Below, one piece after another: positions 1 to 10,545 of a DNA stretch of 56,885 nucleotides. The notes below the pieces were generated by a model. The model was not told the DNA's origin. It saw only the letters and a list, made by a program, of their open reading frames with translations, and did no database searches. This DNA is from Pseudomonadota bacterium (lineage in GTDB: Bacteria; Pseudomonadota; Gammaproteobacteria; Burkholderiales; Burkholderiaceae_C), in assembly GCA_021805825.1 (NCBI GenBank), contig JAJZEC010000016.1, positions 1-56,885 on the forward strand, in the 5' to 3' direction. Position 1 is the stretch's first letter, and every line of letters begins with the position of its first letter. The position numbers and the translations under genes are program-made.

Positions 1-737
1 GGGCCTGACCCCGCCGCGAACGGGCTGCCCGTCACCTGGGTGAGCGCGCCCGTCGTGGCATCGATGCTGTACACCGAGACGGTGCCGTCACCGTTGTTCG
101 CCACGAAGGCGAGCGTGCCTGCGGGGTTGACCGTCACGGAGTGGGGGAAGTATCCCGCCGTGAACGGGCTGCCCGTCACCTGGGTGAGCGCGCCCGTCGT
201 GGCATCGATGCTGTACACCGAGACGTTGTTGCTGCCTGCGTTCGCCACCAAGGCGAGCGTGCCTGCGGGGTTGACCGTCACGGAGGAGGGGTAGGATCCT
301 GCCGCGAACGGGCTGCCCGCAACCGGAGTGAGCACTCCCGTCGTGGCATCGATGCTGTACACCGAGACGTTTTTGCTGGCTGCGTTCGCCACCAAGGCTA
401 AGACGGGACCGGGGGAGCATGGCACCGTCACATTGGTGACGTTCGTCGTCCCCACGGTGCCCGTGCCGTTGGTCACGGTGCAGGCCTGATGCAACGGTTG
501 CGTGCCTACGCTCACCGCATACGGTGCTCCGCTGGCCAGTTGGGTGGGAAAGGTAAAGATCCCGTTGGCGCTGACCGTCACATGGTCGCTGCCATTATCG
601 AGCAGGCCAACCGCATTGCCCGCTGCCAGGCCGCTCACCGCTCCCTCGATCGAATACTGCGCATTGCAGCTGACGGTGATCCCCGTGACATTGGCGGTCC
701 CCACAGTGCCCGATCCGTTGGTGACAAATGCTGTCAC
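1..737 (-). CDS. Beta-propeller (YVTN-type repeat) surface protein, partial and 5'-broken
   Basis: Read on the minus strand, this frame is open from position 737 to the window edge. The first ~105 codons resemble two units of an extracellular Thr/Val/Gly-rich domain: each has a VTNG(S/T)GTVGT core followed by a Cys, with a segment like YSIEGAVSGLAAGN between. Then come tandem propeller repeats of 48 residues with cores such as VSVYSIDATTG, VTGSPFAAG and VTVNPAGTLA. Such repeats build secreted or cell-surface propellers and lactonase-like folds; the substrate is unknown. The 5' end looks wrong. The only start near the top is a GTG at 737 with no ribosome-binding site, an in-frame TGA lies two codons upstream, and there is no signal peptide. 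The 3' end lies outside the window. Probably a decapitated gene or recombination product; reality of the repeats is certain, expression is not. Confidence 0.7.
   Translation of the reverse strand, partial: MTAFVTNGSGTVGTANVTGITVSCNAQYSIEGAVSGLAAGNAVGLLDNGSDHVTVSANGIFTFPTQLASGAPYAVSVGTQPLHQACTVTNGTGTVGTTNVTNVTVPCSPGPVLALVANAASKNVSVYSIDATTGVLTPVAGSPFAAGSYPSSVTVNPAGTLALVANAGSNNVSVYSIDATTGALTQVTGSPFTAGYFPHSVTVNPAGTLAFVANNGDGTVSVYSIDATTGALTQVTGSPFAAGSG
18..400 (-). repeat. 144-bp tandem coding repeats (propeller units)
   Basis: Three tandem units with a period of 144 bp (48 codons) start with the same GAACGGGCTGCCCG motif at 18, 162 and 306. The first two units are nearly identical over long stretches and the third diverges. 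This points to recent expansion by unequal recombination or slippage. The array continues beyond the left edge. Confidence 0.85.
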
Positions 738-753
738 AAGTCAACGCGGGAAG

Positions 754-772
754 CACACACACACACACACAC
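754..772. repeat. Dinucleotide (CA)9 microsatellite
   Basis: An uninterrupted CA run of 19 nt lies just upstream of the broken 5' end of the propeller gene, and would be GT-rich in its sense direction. Tracts of this length are slippage-prone, so it could be linked to the frame loss or to phase variation. It is equally possibly a neutral tract at a junction. Confidence 0.9.
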
Positions 773-925
773 CACCGCACCCTGCTGGGCTGTGGCAAAG
801 CTCAACGACTCATGCCGGGGCCGTATTGATCAAAGCGACCCGCAAAAAAAGGCCGATGCGATCGACGGCGTTTTGAACCTGCCGGCGGGACTGTTCTAGG
901 CATCCCCAAGCGATGGAGCAGCCCG

Positions 926-1465
926 ATGAACACCCCGAAGACACTCTCCGCCGCCGCGATCGAGAACGAGGCCCGCGTGCGCGCCAGCGGCATCAACCTG
1001 ACGACCGAGTATGGCAAGTGGGTGCTGAACCTGGCCAGGACGTCGAAGATCCACATGTGCCTGGCGCGCAAGGACATGGATTTCCTCTGCATCCAGGCGG
1101 GCGATGGCGCTGGCCACCGGTGCCCGCTGCACGGCGGTGCCAGCCGCGGCCCCAAGACTCAGGAGGGCAGGGCGCGTGCTGCAGCCAACCTGCGGCAGAA
1201 CCGCATGCGCGGGCCGACCCATTGGCGGAGCGAGCCCGTCATCGCGAGCGCGGGCCCGGCGGCTTCACCAACGGTCGACGACCTGGCGCTGGGCGAGTGC
1301 CTCAGCCAGGCCGAGCTGGTCACCCTGACCGGCAAGAAGCGCGGTGGTGCGCAGTGCACGATCCTCCGCGATCTGGGCATCCCGTTCCTGCTGCGCGGCC
1401 GCGTGCCGATCGTGTCGCGGGTGCTGGTGCAGCAGGCCATGTCGGGCGCCCGCAGCGCGCGGTAG
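926..1465 (+). CDS. Small phage-type protein: HGG/Cys motif plus DUF4224-like C-terminus
   Basis: 179 codons with a GGAG ribosome-binding site 8 nt before the ATG. Residues ~43-90 carry a Cys-rich stretch ending in RCPLHGGASRGPKTQEGRAR. This matches a motif I know from small prophage proteins (C..G..C..G.C..HGG.S.GP.T..GRAR). Residues ~115-168 (CLSQAELVTLTGKKRGG, then LRDLGIPFLLRGRVPIV) resemble DUF4224, a short domain usually encoded next to phage integrases. The two parts normally occur as separate proteins, so this may be a fusion formed by deletion inside a prophage remnant. Function unknown; a DNA- or recombination-associated role is inference from the families' context. The tRNA-Leu just downstream supports an integrated-element origin. 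Confidence 0.6.
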   Translation: MNTPKTLSAAAIENEARVRASGINLTTEYGKWVLNLARTSKIHMCLARKDMDFLCIQAGDGAGHRCPLHGGASRGPKTQEGRARAAANLRQNRMRGPTHWRSEPVIASAGPAASPTVDDLALGECLSQAELVTLTGKKRGGAQCTILRDLGIPFLLRGRVPIVSRVLVQQAMSGARSAR

Positions 1466-1516
1466 GTTCGGCGGGGTTCGGGAAGGGCCGCTTGCGCGCC
1501 CAGCCGGGAGTCGTGA

Positions 1517-1681
1517 CGGCACCATGAGCGCAAGCGGCGCGTCGTCGCTGGTGGAGTTGCGCACGCCCTCCTGAACGTCCAGCTGCTCGGCGCCGCCGGC
1601 CTGATAACCCAGCAGCAGCCCGGGCCGATCCGGGCGACGGCCCTCGGACGCGAGGTGCTGGAGTCGCTGTCCAAGGTGTGA
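1517..1681 (+). pseudogene. Short coding remnant downstream of the phage-type ORF
   Basis: In the same frame as the preceding gene, after stops at 1463 and 1514, 54 codons stay open and end at TGA 1679-1681. The translated end (HALLNVQLLGAAGLITQ, then PIRATALGREVLESL) has the amphipathic, protein-like character of a small winged-helix or DNA-binding tail. It has no ATG, GTG or TTG start. Most simply it is the 3' remnant of a decayed gene. Identity not recognised. The rest of 1466-1833 shows nothing else I can support. Confidence 0.3.
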
Positions 1682-1833
1682 CATCCGCGCCACGCGGCGG
1701 CATCAGTCCTCGCCTGGCGATGCCGCCGCGCTCACGGGGCATTTCGGTCGAAACCTTCCACAGCCATTACACGGGCCCGTCTTGGATCTCCGAGCCTCAA
1801 GGGCGCTGCTCGCGCAAGCCCTTGATTTCATTC

Positions 1834-1920
1834 TGGTGCCGGGAGGGGGACTCGAACCCCCACAGTGTTTCCACCGGCGGATTTTGAGTCCGCTGCGTCT
1901 ACCGATTCCGCCATCCCGGC
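1834..1920 (-). tRNA. tRNA-Leu (CAA anticodon)
   Basis: The reverse complement begins GCCGGGATGGCGGAATCGG and ends CCCGGCACCA with an encoded CCA. The anticodon arm is GCGGA-CTCAAAA-TCCGC, giving anticodon CAA, and a long variable arm marks class II. The T arm carries GGTTCGAGTCC. It lies 34 bp downstream of ppc in the same direction. Its 3' end faces the accessory DNA at the left edge, the usual geometry for an integration target. Confidence 0.96.
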
Positions 1921-1954
1921 CAAAACGGGCATTATCCCATAGGCTCGGGCGCGC

Positions 1955-4777
<2,823 letters not shown>

Positions 4778-4952
4778 GGCGGGACTGGGGCGTTGGGGCT
4801 GCCCGCGCGGCGGGCCGGCGGGCCTTGAGCATGCGAGTATGCGGGCATGCGGGCGTGCGGGGCTTCGCCATGCGCACGCGGGGCTGCGGTCACGCCGGGG
4901 CGGGCGAAGCGGCCGATGCTAGCAGCGCGGGCCGCGCGCCGGCCCGCGCTGC

Positions 4953-4958
4953 TACGAT
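4953..4958 (+). promoter_or_regulatory. -10-like element directly before the hemC start
   Basis: TACGAT ends 7 nt before the hemC ATG, so a transcript started at normal spacing would begin at or next to the start codon. There is no ribosome-binding site and no good -35. It fits the pattern seen at hemX, uvrD and polA. Confidence 0.45.
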
Positions 4959-4965
4959 TCCGGCC

Positions 4966-5937
4966 ATGGATTCCAGCGCCAGCCCCCCCGTCGCCGCGGC
5001 CGCGGCCAGTCTGGTCATCGCCTCGCGCGAGAGCCGCCTCGCGCTGTGGCAGGCCGAGCATGTGCGCGCGCTGCTGCGGCAGCGGGACGAGGCGCTGCAG
5101 GTACGCATCGAGTCCATGACCACGCGCGGCGACCAGATCCTGGATCGCGCGCTGTCCAAGGTCGGCGGCAAGGGCCTGTTCGTCAAGGAGCTGGAAGCGG
5201 CGATGCTCGAGGGCCGCGCCGACCTCGCGGTGCATTCGCTGAAGGACGTGCCCATGCAGTTGCCCGAGGGCTTCGAGCTGTGCGCCATCCTGGAGCGCGA
5301 GGATCCGCGCGATGCCTGGGTTTCGGCGCGTGCCGGACATTTCACCGAGCTGCCGCGCGGCGCGGTGGTCGGCACCTCCAGCCTGCGGCGCGAGATGCAG
5401 ATCCGCGCCTTGCGCCCGGATCTGCAGGTGCGGGCGCTGCGCGGCAACCTGGACACCCGCCTGCGCAAGCTGGACGAAGGCCGGTTCGACGGCATCGTGC
5501 TGGCCGCCGCCGGGCTGCTGCGCCTGGGGCTGGGAGCACGCATACGCTGCCTGATCGACACCGCGCAGATGCTCCCGGCGCCCGGGCAGGCCGCGCTGGG
5601 CCTGGAGGCGCGCAGCGGCAGCCCGCGCCTGCGCGAGCGCCTGGGTGCCTTGCAGCATGCCCCCACCGCGCTGGCGGCGCTGGCCGAGCGGGCGCTGGCG
5701 CGCGCGCTCGGCGGCAGTTGCTCGACGCCACTGGGCGCGCATGCGCAGTGGCAGGCCGGTGGCGCGCTGCAGCTGCGCGCGGTGCTGGGCCTGCCCGATG
5801 CGTCGCAGTTGCTGCGCGCGCAGGTGCAGGCGCCGGTGTCCGACGCGACACAGGCCGAGCAGCTCGGGCAACGGGCGGCGCAGCAACTGTTCGAGCAGGG
5901 CGCGCAGGCGCTTCTCGAACAATTGCAGCACGCCTGA
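4966..5937 (+). CDS. hemC: Hydroxymethylbilane synthase (porphobilinogen deaminase)
   Basis: Joins four porphobilinogens into hydroxymethylbilane in heme, siroheme and cobalamin synthesis. 323 residues. Visible: LVIASRESRLALWQAEHV near the N-terminus, KVGGKGLFVKELE, HSLKDVPMQLPEG (substrate-binding region), GTSSLRREMQIRA with catalytic Arg residues, and LGGSCSTPLGAHA, whose Cys (~252) carries the dipyrromethane cofactor. ATG 4966 is chosen because the family begins just before LVIASRES; the frame is open further upstream but only with low-complexity sequence. First gene of a hemC-hemD-hemX-hemY run. Confidence 0.97.
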   Translation: MDSSASPPVAAAAASLVIASRESRLALWQAEHVRALLRQRDEALQVRIESMTTRGDQILDRALSKVGGKGLFVKELEAAMLEGRADLAVHSLKDVPMQLPEGFELCAILEREDPRDAWVSARAGHFTELPRGAVVGTSSLRREMQIRALRPDLQVRALRGNLDTRLRKLDEGRFDGIVLAAAGLLRLGLGARIRCLIDTAQMLPAPGQAALGLEARSGSPRLRERLGALQHAPTALAALAERALARALGGSCSTPLGAHAQWQAGGALQLRAVLGLPDASQLLRAQVQAPVSDATQAEQLGQRAAQQLFEQGAQALLEQLQHA

Positions 5938-5961
5938 TCCGCGGCGCCGGCCGCAGAGCGC

Positions 5962-6816
5962 ATGCAGGGCGAGCCGACCTCGGGCCTGCGATCTCCGAGC
6001 CCTTCTTCCCCATGCCTGGTGCTCACCCGCGCCAGCGAGCCGGATGCTTCGGCGCGCGCCTCCGAGGCGGGCGGTCTGGCCGCGCAATTGCGCATCCGCG
6101 GCGTGCAGGTGCGCGAATTCGCGCTGCTGCACCTGTTGGCCGCATCCGATCCCGCGCGTGCCGCCGAGGTGCTGCGCCGGTTGCCGAGCTATGCGCTGGC
6201 GGTGGTGGTCAGCCCGGCGGCGGCGCGCGCCACCGCCGCGCTGCTGCGGGAGCCGTGGCCGACGGGCTGCGCGCTGGCCGCCGTCGGGGCGGCCAGCCGG
6301 GATGCCATGCAGCAGGCCTTGCGTGGGCGCGGGCAGGATCCGCAGGCCCTGCACTGGATCAGCGCCGAGCAGCCCGCGGCCGACTCGGAGTCGCTGTGGC
6401 GGGAGCTGCAGGCGTGGCGCGCCACCTGGCATGGCGTGCGCGTGCTCGTGCTGCGTGGTGATGGCGGGCGCGAATGGCTGTCCGACATCCTGCGCGCCCA
6501 CGGCGCCGAGGTGCAGGCGCTGGAGGTGTACCGTCGCGCGCCGCCGGCGCCCGATGCGCAGCGACTGCAGTGCCTGCGCGAGCTGCTGCAGCCGGGCACG
6601 GCATGGCAGATCGCGGCCGATTCGGCGCTGCGCAACCTGTGCCAGCTGTTGCGCTCGGCCGGATTGCCGCCGCGGCAGGCGCTGGCCTCGCAGCGCGCGC
6701 TGGTGCACCACCCGCGGCTGGCGCAGGCCGCGCGCGCAGCGGGTTTCGGGCGTGTGGACGTGGTGACTTTCGACGCCGAGGAGCTCGCGCATGCGCTGTC
6801 CCGGAATGGACTTTGA
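5962..6816 (+). CDS. hemD: Uroporphyrinogen-III synthase
   Basis: Closes and inverts ring D of hydroxymethylbilane to give uroporphyrinogen III. 284 residues. This family is poorly conserved, but LVLTRASEPDASARA at the N-terminus, VVVSPAAARATAALL, VLVLRGDGGREWLSDIL and LEVYRRAPPAPD in the second lobe are typical, and the position just after hemC is diagnostic. It starts 24 bp after hemC and is probably co-transcribed. The first ~20 residues are Pro/Ser-rich and may be an overextended start. Confidence 0.92.
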   Translation: MQGEPTSGLRSPSPSSPCLVLTRASEPDASARASEAGGLAAQLRIRGVQVREFALLHLLAASDPARAAEVLRRLPSYALAVVVSPAAARATAALLREPWPTGCALAAVGAASRDAMQQALRGRGQDPQALHWISAEQPAADSESLWRELQAWRATWHGVRVLVLRGDGGREWLSDILRAHGAEVQALEVYRRAPPAPDAQRLQCLRELLQPGTAWQIAADSALRNLCQLLRSAGLPPRQALASQRALVHHPRLAQAARAAGFGRVDVVTFDAEELAHALSRNGL

Positions 6817-6883
6817 GGGGGGTTTTCCCCCATCGGCGACTCCGGGCTCGAACGCGGGCACTGGCGCCGTGCCGCGGCTTGCC

Positions 6884-6889
6884 TAGAAT
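6884..6889 (+). promoter_or_regulatory. -10-like element directly before the hemX start
   Basis: TAGAAT ends 7 nt before the hemX ATG with no ribosome-binding site between. This would give a leaderless or nearly leaderless message, separate from or additional to read-through from hemCD. Confidence 0.42.
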
Positions 6890-6896
6890 CGGCGCC

Positions 6897-8009
6897 ATGT
6901 CCGAAGAACGCGTTCCCGAAGCTCCCCCTGCGGCACCGCCGGGCGCGCCTGCGCCGGCCGTGTCGAGAGCGTCGCCCGGCGCCGCCGCGGCGCCGGCTCC
7001 CCGGGGGGGCGGCCAGCGCGCCCCGCTGAGCTGGTGGCTGGCGCTGCTGGTCGTGCTGGCGCTGCTGGGCGCGTTGGCCTGGTGGCTGAACCAGCGTCTG
7101 TACGACACCCAGCGGGTGATCGCCGAGCGCCTGCAGGCGGCGCAGACGCATGCCATCGAGGCGCGCACCATTGCCTCGCAGAACGTGCAGGCCGCGCGCG
7201 AGCTGTCGGCGCAGGTCGCGGTGCTGCAGTCGCGCGTGCAGGATCTGGCGGCGCAGCGCGAGGCGCTGCAGCAACTGGTGCAGCAACTGGCTCGCACGCG
7301 CGACGACGCTTTTCTCGGCCAGACTGCCGAGCTGATCTCCCTGGCGCAACAGCAGGCCGAGCTCAGCGGCTCGCTGCTGCCGCTGATCGACACGCTGCGC
7401 GACAGCCTGCGCAGGCTGCAGCGCGCCGGTGGCGCGCGCGCGCTGCTGGTGGCGCATGCGGTGCAGGCCGATCTGGATCGCCTGCAGACCGAAGTCGTGC
7501 CCGACGTTCCGGTGGCCGCGCAGCGGCTGAACCAGATGGCAGCCATGGTCGACGCGCTGCAGCCGCTGGGATCGGCGCAGCCGCTCAGCGGCTTCGTGGC
7601 GCAGCACCCGGCGCCACCCGATCACCCTTCGAAGGGCTGGAAGGCCTGGCTGGCGCATTGGTCGGGCGCGGCCTGGGGGCAGTTGCGCGGCCTGTTCACC
7701 GTGACCCGCATCGACGACACCCAGGCGCTGCTGGCTTCGCCAACCCAGCAGGAGTTCCTGCGTGCCAATCTGAAGCTGCGCATCCTCAATGCCCGCCTCG
7801 ACCTGCTGTCGCGCAACGCCGTGGGCTTCGAGGCCGACATGCGGGAGATCCAACAGGTGCTGCGCACCCAGTTCAATCCGGGCCGGCCGCAGGATCAGAT
7901 GATCCAGGCGCTGGCCGCGCAGGTCGCGCAGCTGCGCCTGGGCGCTCAGCCAGCCGCCCACCTGCAGTCGCTGCAGGCCCTCGACAGCCTCGGCCTGGGG
8001 GGCGACTGA
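6897..8009 (+). CDS. hemX: HemX-type membrane protein (uroporphyrinogen-III C-methyltransferase-like family)
   Basis: 370 residues: a Pro/Ala-rich cytoplasmic N-terminus (~1-45), one transmembrane helix (WWLALLVVLALLGALAWW, ~47-64), then a long Gln/Ala/Leu coiled-coil segment (~70-170) and a periplasmic C-terminal domain with WGQLRGLFTVTRIDD and LKLRILNARLDLLSRN. No SAM-binding methyltransferase motif is present, so the family's old name is misleading. HemX proteins are encoded with hemCD and hemY and are thought to be accessory to heme synthesis; the exact role is not settled. Its stop overlaps the hemY start (TGATG), implying translational coupling. Confidence 0.92.
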   Translation: MSEERVPEAPPAAPPGAPAPAVSRASPGAAAAPAPRGGGQRAPLSWWLALLVVLALLGALAWWLNQRLYDTQRVIAERLQAAQTHAIEARTIASQNVQAARELSAQVAVLQSRVQDLAAQREALQQLVQQLARTRDDAFLGQTAELISLAQQQAELSGSLLPLIDTLRDSLRRLQRAGGARALLVAHAVQADLDRLQTEVVPDVPVAAQRLNQMAAMVDALQPLGSAQPLSGFVAQHPAPPDHPSKGWKAWLAHWSGAAWGQLRGLFTVTRIDDTQALLASPTQQEFLRANLKLRILNARLDLLSRNAVGFEADMREIQQVLRTQFNPGRPQDQMIQALAAQVAQLRLGAQPAAHLQSLQALDSLGLGGD

Positions 8010-9220
8010 TGCGCTGGCTGGCCTGGCTGGTGACCCTGGCGCTGGGAGCCGCGCTGCTGGCGATGGCGGCCAGCGGCAGGCCGGGCAATGTGGCCATCCT
8101 GCTGCCTCCGTACCGCATCGACGTTTCGCTGAACCTGGCCGTGCTGCTGCTGCTGCTGGCTTTCGTGCTGCTGTATGTCACGGTGCGCGCGTTGAACATG
8201 CTGCTCGGCCTGCCGCGCGCGGCCGAGCAGTTCCGTTCGCGCCGTCGTCTGCAGGTGGCGGCGGCCGCCTTGCACGAGGCGCTGCTGCACCACCTCGGGG
8301 GCCGTTTCCGGCGCGCCGAGCGCGCCGCCGCCCGTGCCGCCGAGGTCGATGCCTTTCGCCCCGGCGGCCTGCTGACCGCGGCGCAGGCGGCGCAGGCGGT
8401 GCAGGCCTACGACCGTCGCGACGCCTACCTCGAGGCGCTGCCGGCAGCGGCCCGCGAGACCGGTGCGCTGCTGCAGGCGCAATGGCAGGTGCAGGCGCGC
8501 GACGCGCGGGCCGCGCAGCGTACGCTGCGCGCCTTGTCGGGGGGCATGCAGCGACGCACGCAGACGCTGCGGCTGGCGCTGTCGGCAGCGCGCGCCCTGC
8601 AGGATCATGCCGAGGTGCTGCGCCTGGCAGGTGCTCTGCGCAAGCACCACGGGCTGCATCCGGCGGCCGCGCAGGCCATGATCCAGTCTGCCGCGCTGGG
8701 CCTGATCCGCCAGGCTGGCAGTGATGGCGAGGCGCTGCGCGCCTTGTGGAAGTCCTTCGACCCCTCGCTGCGCCAGGGCGCGCAGCTCGCGGTGGCGGCG
8801 GCGCGCGGGCTGGCGCAGGCCGGCGAGGGCGCGCAGGCGCGCGCCTTGCTCGTCGACGCGCTGCAGGCGGGCGACGCCGAGCCGGCGGCGCTGATGCCGG
8901 CGCTGCGCTCGATGCTTGGCGGCATCGATGCGTCCTTCGTCGCCCAGGCCGAGGCCTGGATGGATCGCTGGCCGCAGGAAGCCCAGGCCAGCTTCCTGGC
9001 GGCGCGGGCCTGCGCCGAGCTGGAACTGTGGGGCAAGGCGCAGCAGTACCTGCAGCGCGCACTCGAGCAATGCCAGCCCGAGGAACGCCGTCTGCGCGGC
9101 CAGGTGCATGCCGCGCTGGCCCGGTTGCAGGAACGCATCGAGCGCGACGAGCAGGCGATGCGCCATTGGCGCCTGGCTGCGATCGACCTCACCGACGAAG
9201 GCCCCGCGCCGGGCGCCTGA
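8009..9220 (+). CDS. hemY: HemY-type membrane protein with TPR-like repeats
   Basis: 403 residues with two N-terminal membrane helices (~3-23 and ~41-62) separated by a short loop with YRIDVSLN. A long Ala/Leu/Arg-rich alpha-helical region with TPR character follows (for example WGKAQQYLQRALEQ near the end). This is the proteobacterial HemY, not the Bacillus HemY coproporphyrinogen oxidase. It is proposed to support late heme synthesis or assembly in the inner membrane. The ATG overlaps the hemX stop. Confidence 0.93.
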   Translation: MRWLAWLVTLALGAALLAMAASGRPGNVAILLPPYRIDVSLNLAVLLLLLAFVLLYVTVRALNMLLGLPRAAEQFRSRRRLQVAAAALHEALLHHLGGRFRRAERAAARAAEVDAFRPGGLLTAAQAAQAVQAYDRRDAYLEALPAAARETGALLQAQWQVQARDARAAQRTLRALSGGMQRRTQTLRLALSAARALQDHAEVLRLAGALRKHHGLHPAAAQAMIQSAALGLIRQAGSDGEALRALWKSFDPSLRQGAQLAVAAARGLAQAGEGAQARALLVDALQAGDAEPAALMPALRSMLGGIDASFVAQAEAWMDRWPQEAQASFLAARACAELELWGKAQQYLQRALEQCQPEERRLRGQVHAALARLQERIERDEQAMRHWRLAAIDLTDEGPAPGA

Positions 9221-9284
9221 GCGACCCGGCGGCGCAACGGCGGCCGCGGCATGCCAGAATGTCGGTTCAAGGAGAATCCGACAC

Positions 9285-10193
9285 ATGCCCGTCTACAAGA
9301 CCCTGGAACAAACCATCGGAAGCACCCCTCTGGTGCGCCTGCAGCGCGTGGGTGCGCCCGAGTTGCAGCGGCGCGGCAATATCGTGCTGGCCAAGCTGGA
9401 AGGGAACAATCCGGCCGGCTCGGTGAAGGACAGGCCGGCGTTGTCGATGATCCAGCGAGCCCACGAGCGGGGCCGCATCCAGCCCGGGGACACGCTGATC
9501 GAGGCGACCTCGGGCAACACCGGAATCGCGCTGGCGATGGCCGCGGCGATCCTCGGCTTTCGCATGGTGCTGATCATGCCGGAGGATCTCTCGGTCGAGC
9601 GCGCGCAGACCATGCGCGCCTACGGCGCCGAACTCATCCTCACGCCCCGCAGCGGGGGCATGGAATACGCCCGCGACCTGGCCGAGCAGATGCAGCGCGA
9701 GGGCAAGGGGCTGGTGCTCGACCAGTTCGCCAACCCGGACAACCCCCGCGCCCACTACGAGACCACCGGTCCGGAGATCTGGCGCGAGACCGAGGGCATG
9801 GTGACCCACTTCGTTTCGTCGATGGGAACCACCGGCACCATCACCGGAGTGTCGGAGTATCTGAAGGAGCAGAATCCGGCGGTGCAGATCATCGGCGCGC
9901 AGCCGGAGGAGGGCTCGCGCATTCCAGGCATCCGCAAGTGGCCCGACGAGTACCTGCCGAAGATCTACCAGCCGCAGCGGGTCGATCGCATCGAGCTCGT
10001 CGGCCAGGAGGCCGCCGAGTCGATGGCGCGCCGTCTGGCGCGCGAGGAAGGGCTGTTCTGCGGCATCAGTTCCGGCGGCGCCTGCGAGGTCGCGCTGCGC
10101 CTGGCGCGCGAAGTGCACGACGCCACCATTGTGTTCATCGCCTGCGACCGTGGCGACCGCTACCTGAGCACCGGGGTGTTCCCGGCGGGCTGA
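9285..10193 (+). CDS. cysM: Cysteine synthase B (O-acetylserine sulfhydrylase B)
   Basis: PLP enzyme making cysteine from O-acetylserine and sulfide, or S-sulfocysteine from thiosulfate. 302 residues. Visible: TIGSTPLVRLQRV, NPAGSVKDRPAL with the PLP lysine (~48), EATSGNTGIALAMAAA (substrate loop), SSMGTTGTITGV (phosphate-binding) and SSGGACEVALRLA. CysM rather than CysK is favoured by KWPDEYLPKIY and the C-terminal CDRGDRYLSTGVF. The AAGGAG ribosome-binding site about 10 nt upstream fixes the ATG at 9285. Confidence 0.95.
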   Translation: MPVYKTLEQTIGSTPLVRLQRVGAPELQRRGNIVLAKLEGNNPAGSVKDRPALSMIQRAHERGRIQPGDTLIEATSGNTGIALAMAAAILGFRMVLIMPEDLSVERAQTMRAYGAELILTPRSGGMEYARDLAEQMQREGKGLVLDQFANPDNPRAHYETTGPEIWRETEGMVTHFVSSMGTTGTITGVSEYLKEQNPAVQIIGAQPEEGSRIPGIRKWPDEYLPKIYQPQRVDRIELVGQEAAESMARRLAREEGLFCGISSGGACEVALRLAREVHDATIVFIACDRGDRYLSTGVFPAG

Positions 10194-10217
10194 ACGCCGG
10201 CATCGGCGTCGCGCACC

Positions 10218-10223
10218 TACAAT
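10218..10223 (+). promoter_or_regulatory. -10-like element for the tusA-like gene
   Basis: TACAAT lies 30 nt before the start codon in the 60-bp gap after cysM. No convincing -35 is seen. Confidence 0.35.
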
Positions 10224-10253
10224 CGGGTTCCTGAACCAGGATTCGATGTCGGA

Positions 10254-10520
10254 ATGGATGCAATCATGAGCGCACAGCGCGAGGCGAGCGACGCGGTCGA
10301 CGTGGAAGTCGACGCCCGGGGCATGAACTGCCCGCTGCCCATCCTGAAGGCCAAGAAGGCGTTGTCGGCGATGCACAGCGGGCAGCTGCTGCGCGTGCTG
10401 GCCACCGACCCGGGGTCGAACCGCGATTTCCAGGCCTTCGCCCGCCAGACCGGCAACGAACTGGTCGCGCAGATCGAGCAGGGACAGGGCGTGTATGCCC
10501 ACCTGCTGCGCAGGCGCTGA
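10254..10520 (+). CDS. tusA: TusA/SirA-family sulfur-transfer protein
   Basis: 88 residues with the family hallmark CPLPILKAKKAL (Cys-Pro-x-Pro) after VDARGMNC; this Cys carries the persulfide. The remainder (LLRVLATDPGSNRDFQAFA, then TGNELV) follows the two-layer alpha/beta TusA fold. Such proteins pass sulfur for tRNA thiolation, molybdenum-cofactor synthesis or sulfur oxidation; which of these applies is unclear. The start may be ATG 10254 or ATG 10266. It follows cysM by 60 bp, in keeping with a sulfur-metabolism context. Confidence 0.88.
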   Translation: MDAIMSAQREASDAVDVEVDARGMNCPLPILKAKKALSAMHSGQLLRVLATDPGSNRDFQAFARQTGNELVAQIEQGQGVYAHLLRRR

Positions 10521-10545
10521 GCACCGGCGCAGCGCCGCGGGCGAT

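Noticed and set aside
1678-1887. Small plus-strand ORF over tRNA-Leu
   Set aside because: The translated end (CREGDSNPHSVSTGG) is the well-known artefact of translating a tRNA gene antisense.
4826-4890. Repeated GCATGCGGGC-type motifs upstream of ppc and hemC
   Set aside because: Short, imperfect and explained by base composition; no defined unit.
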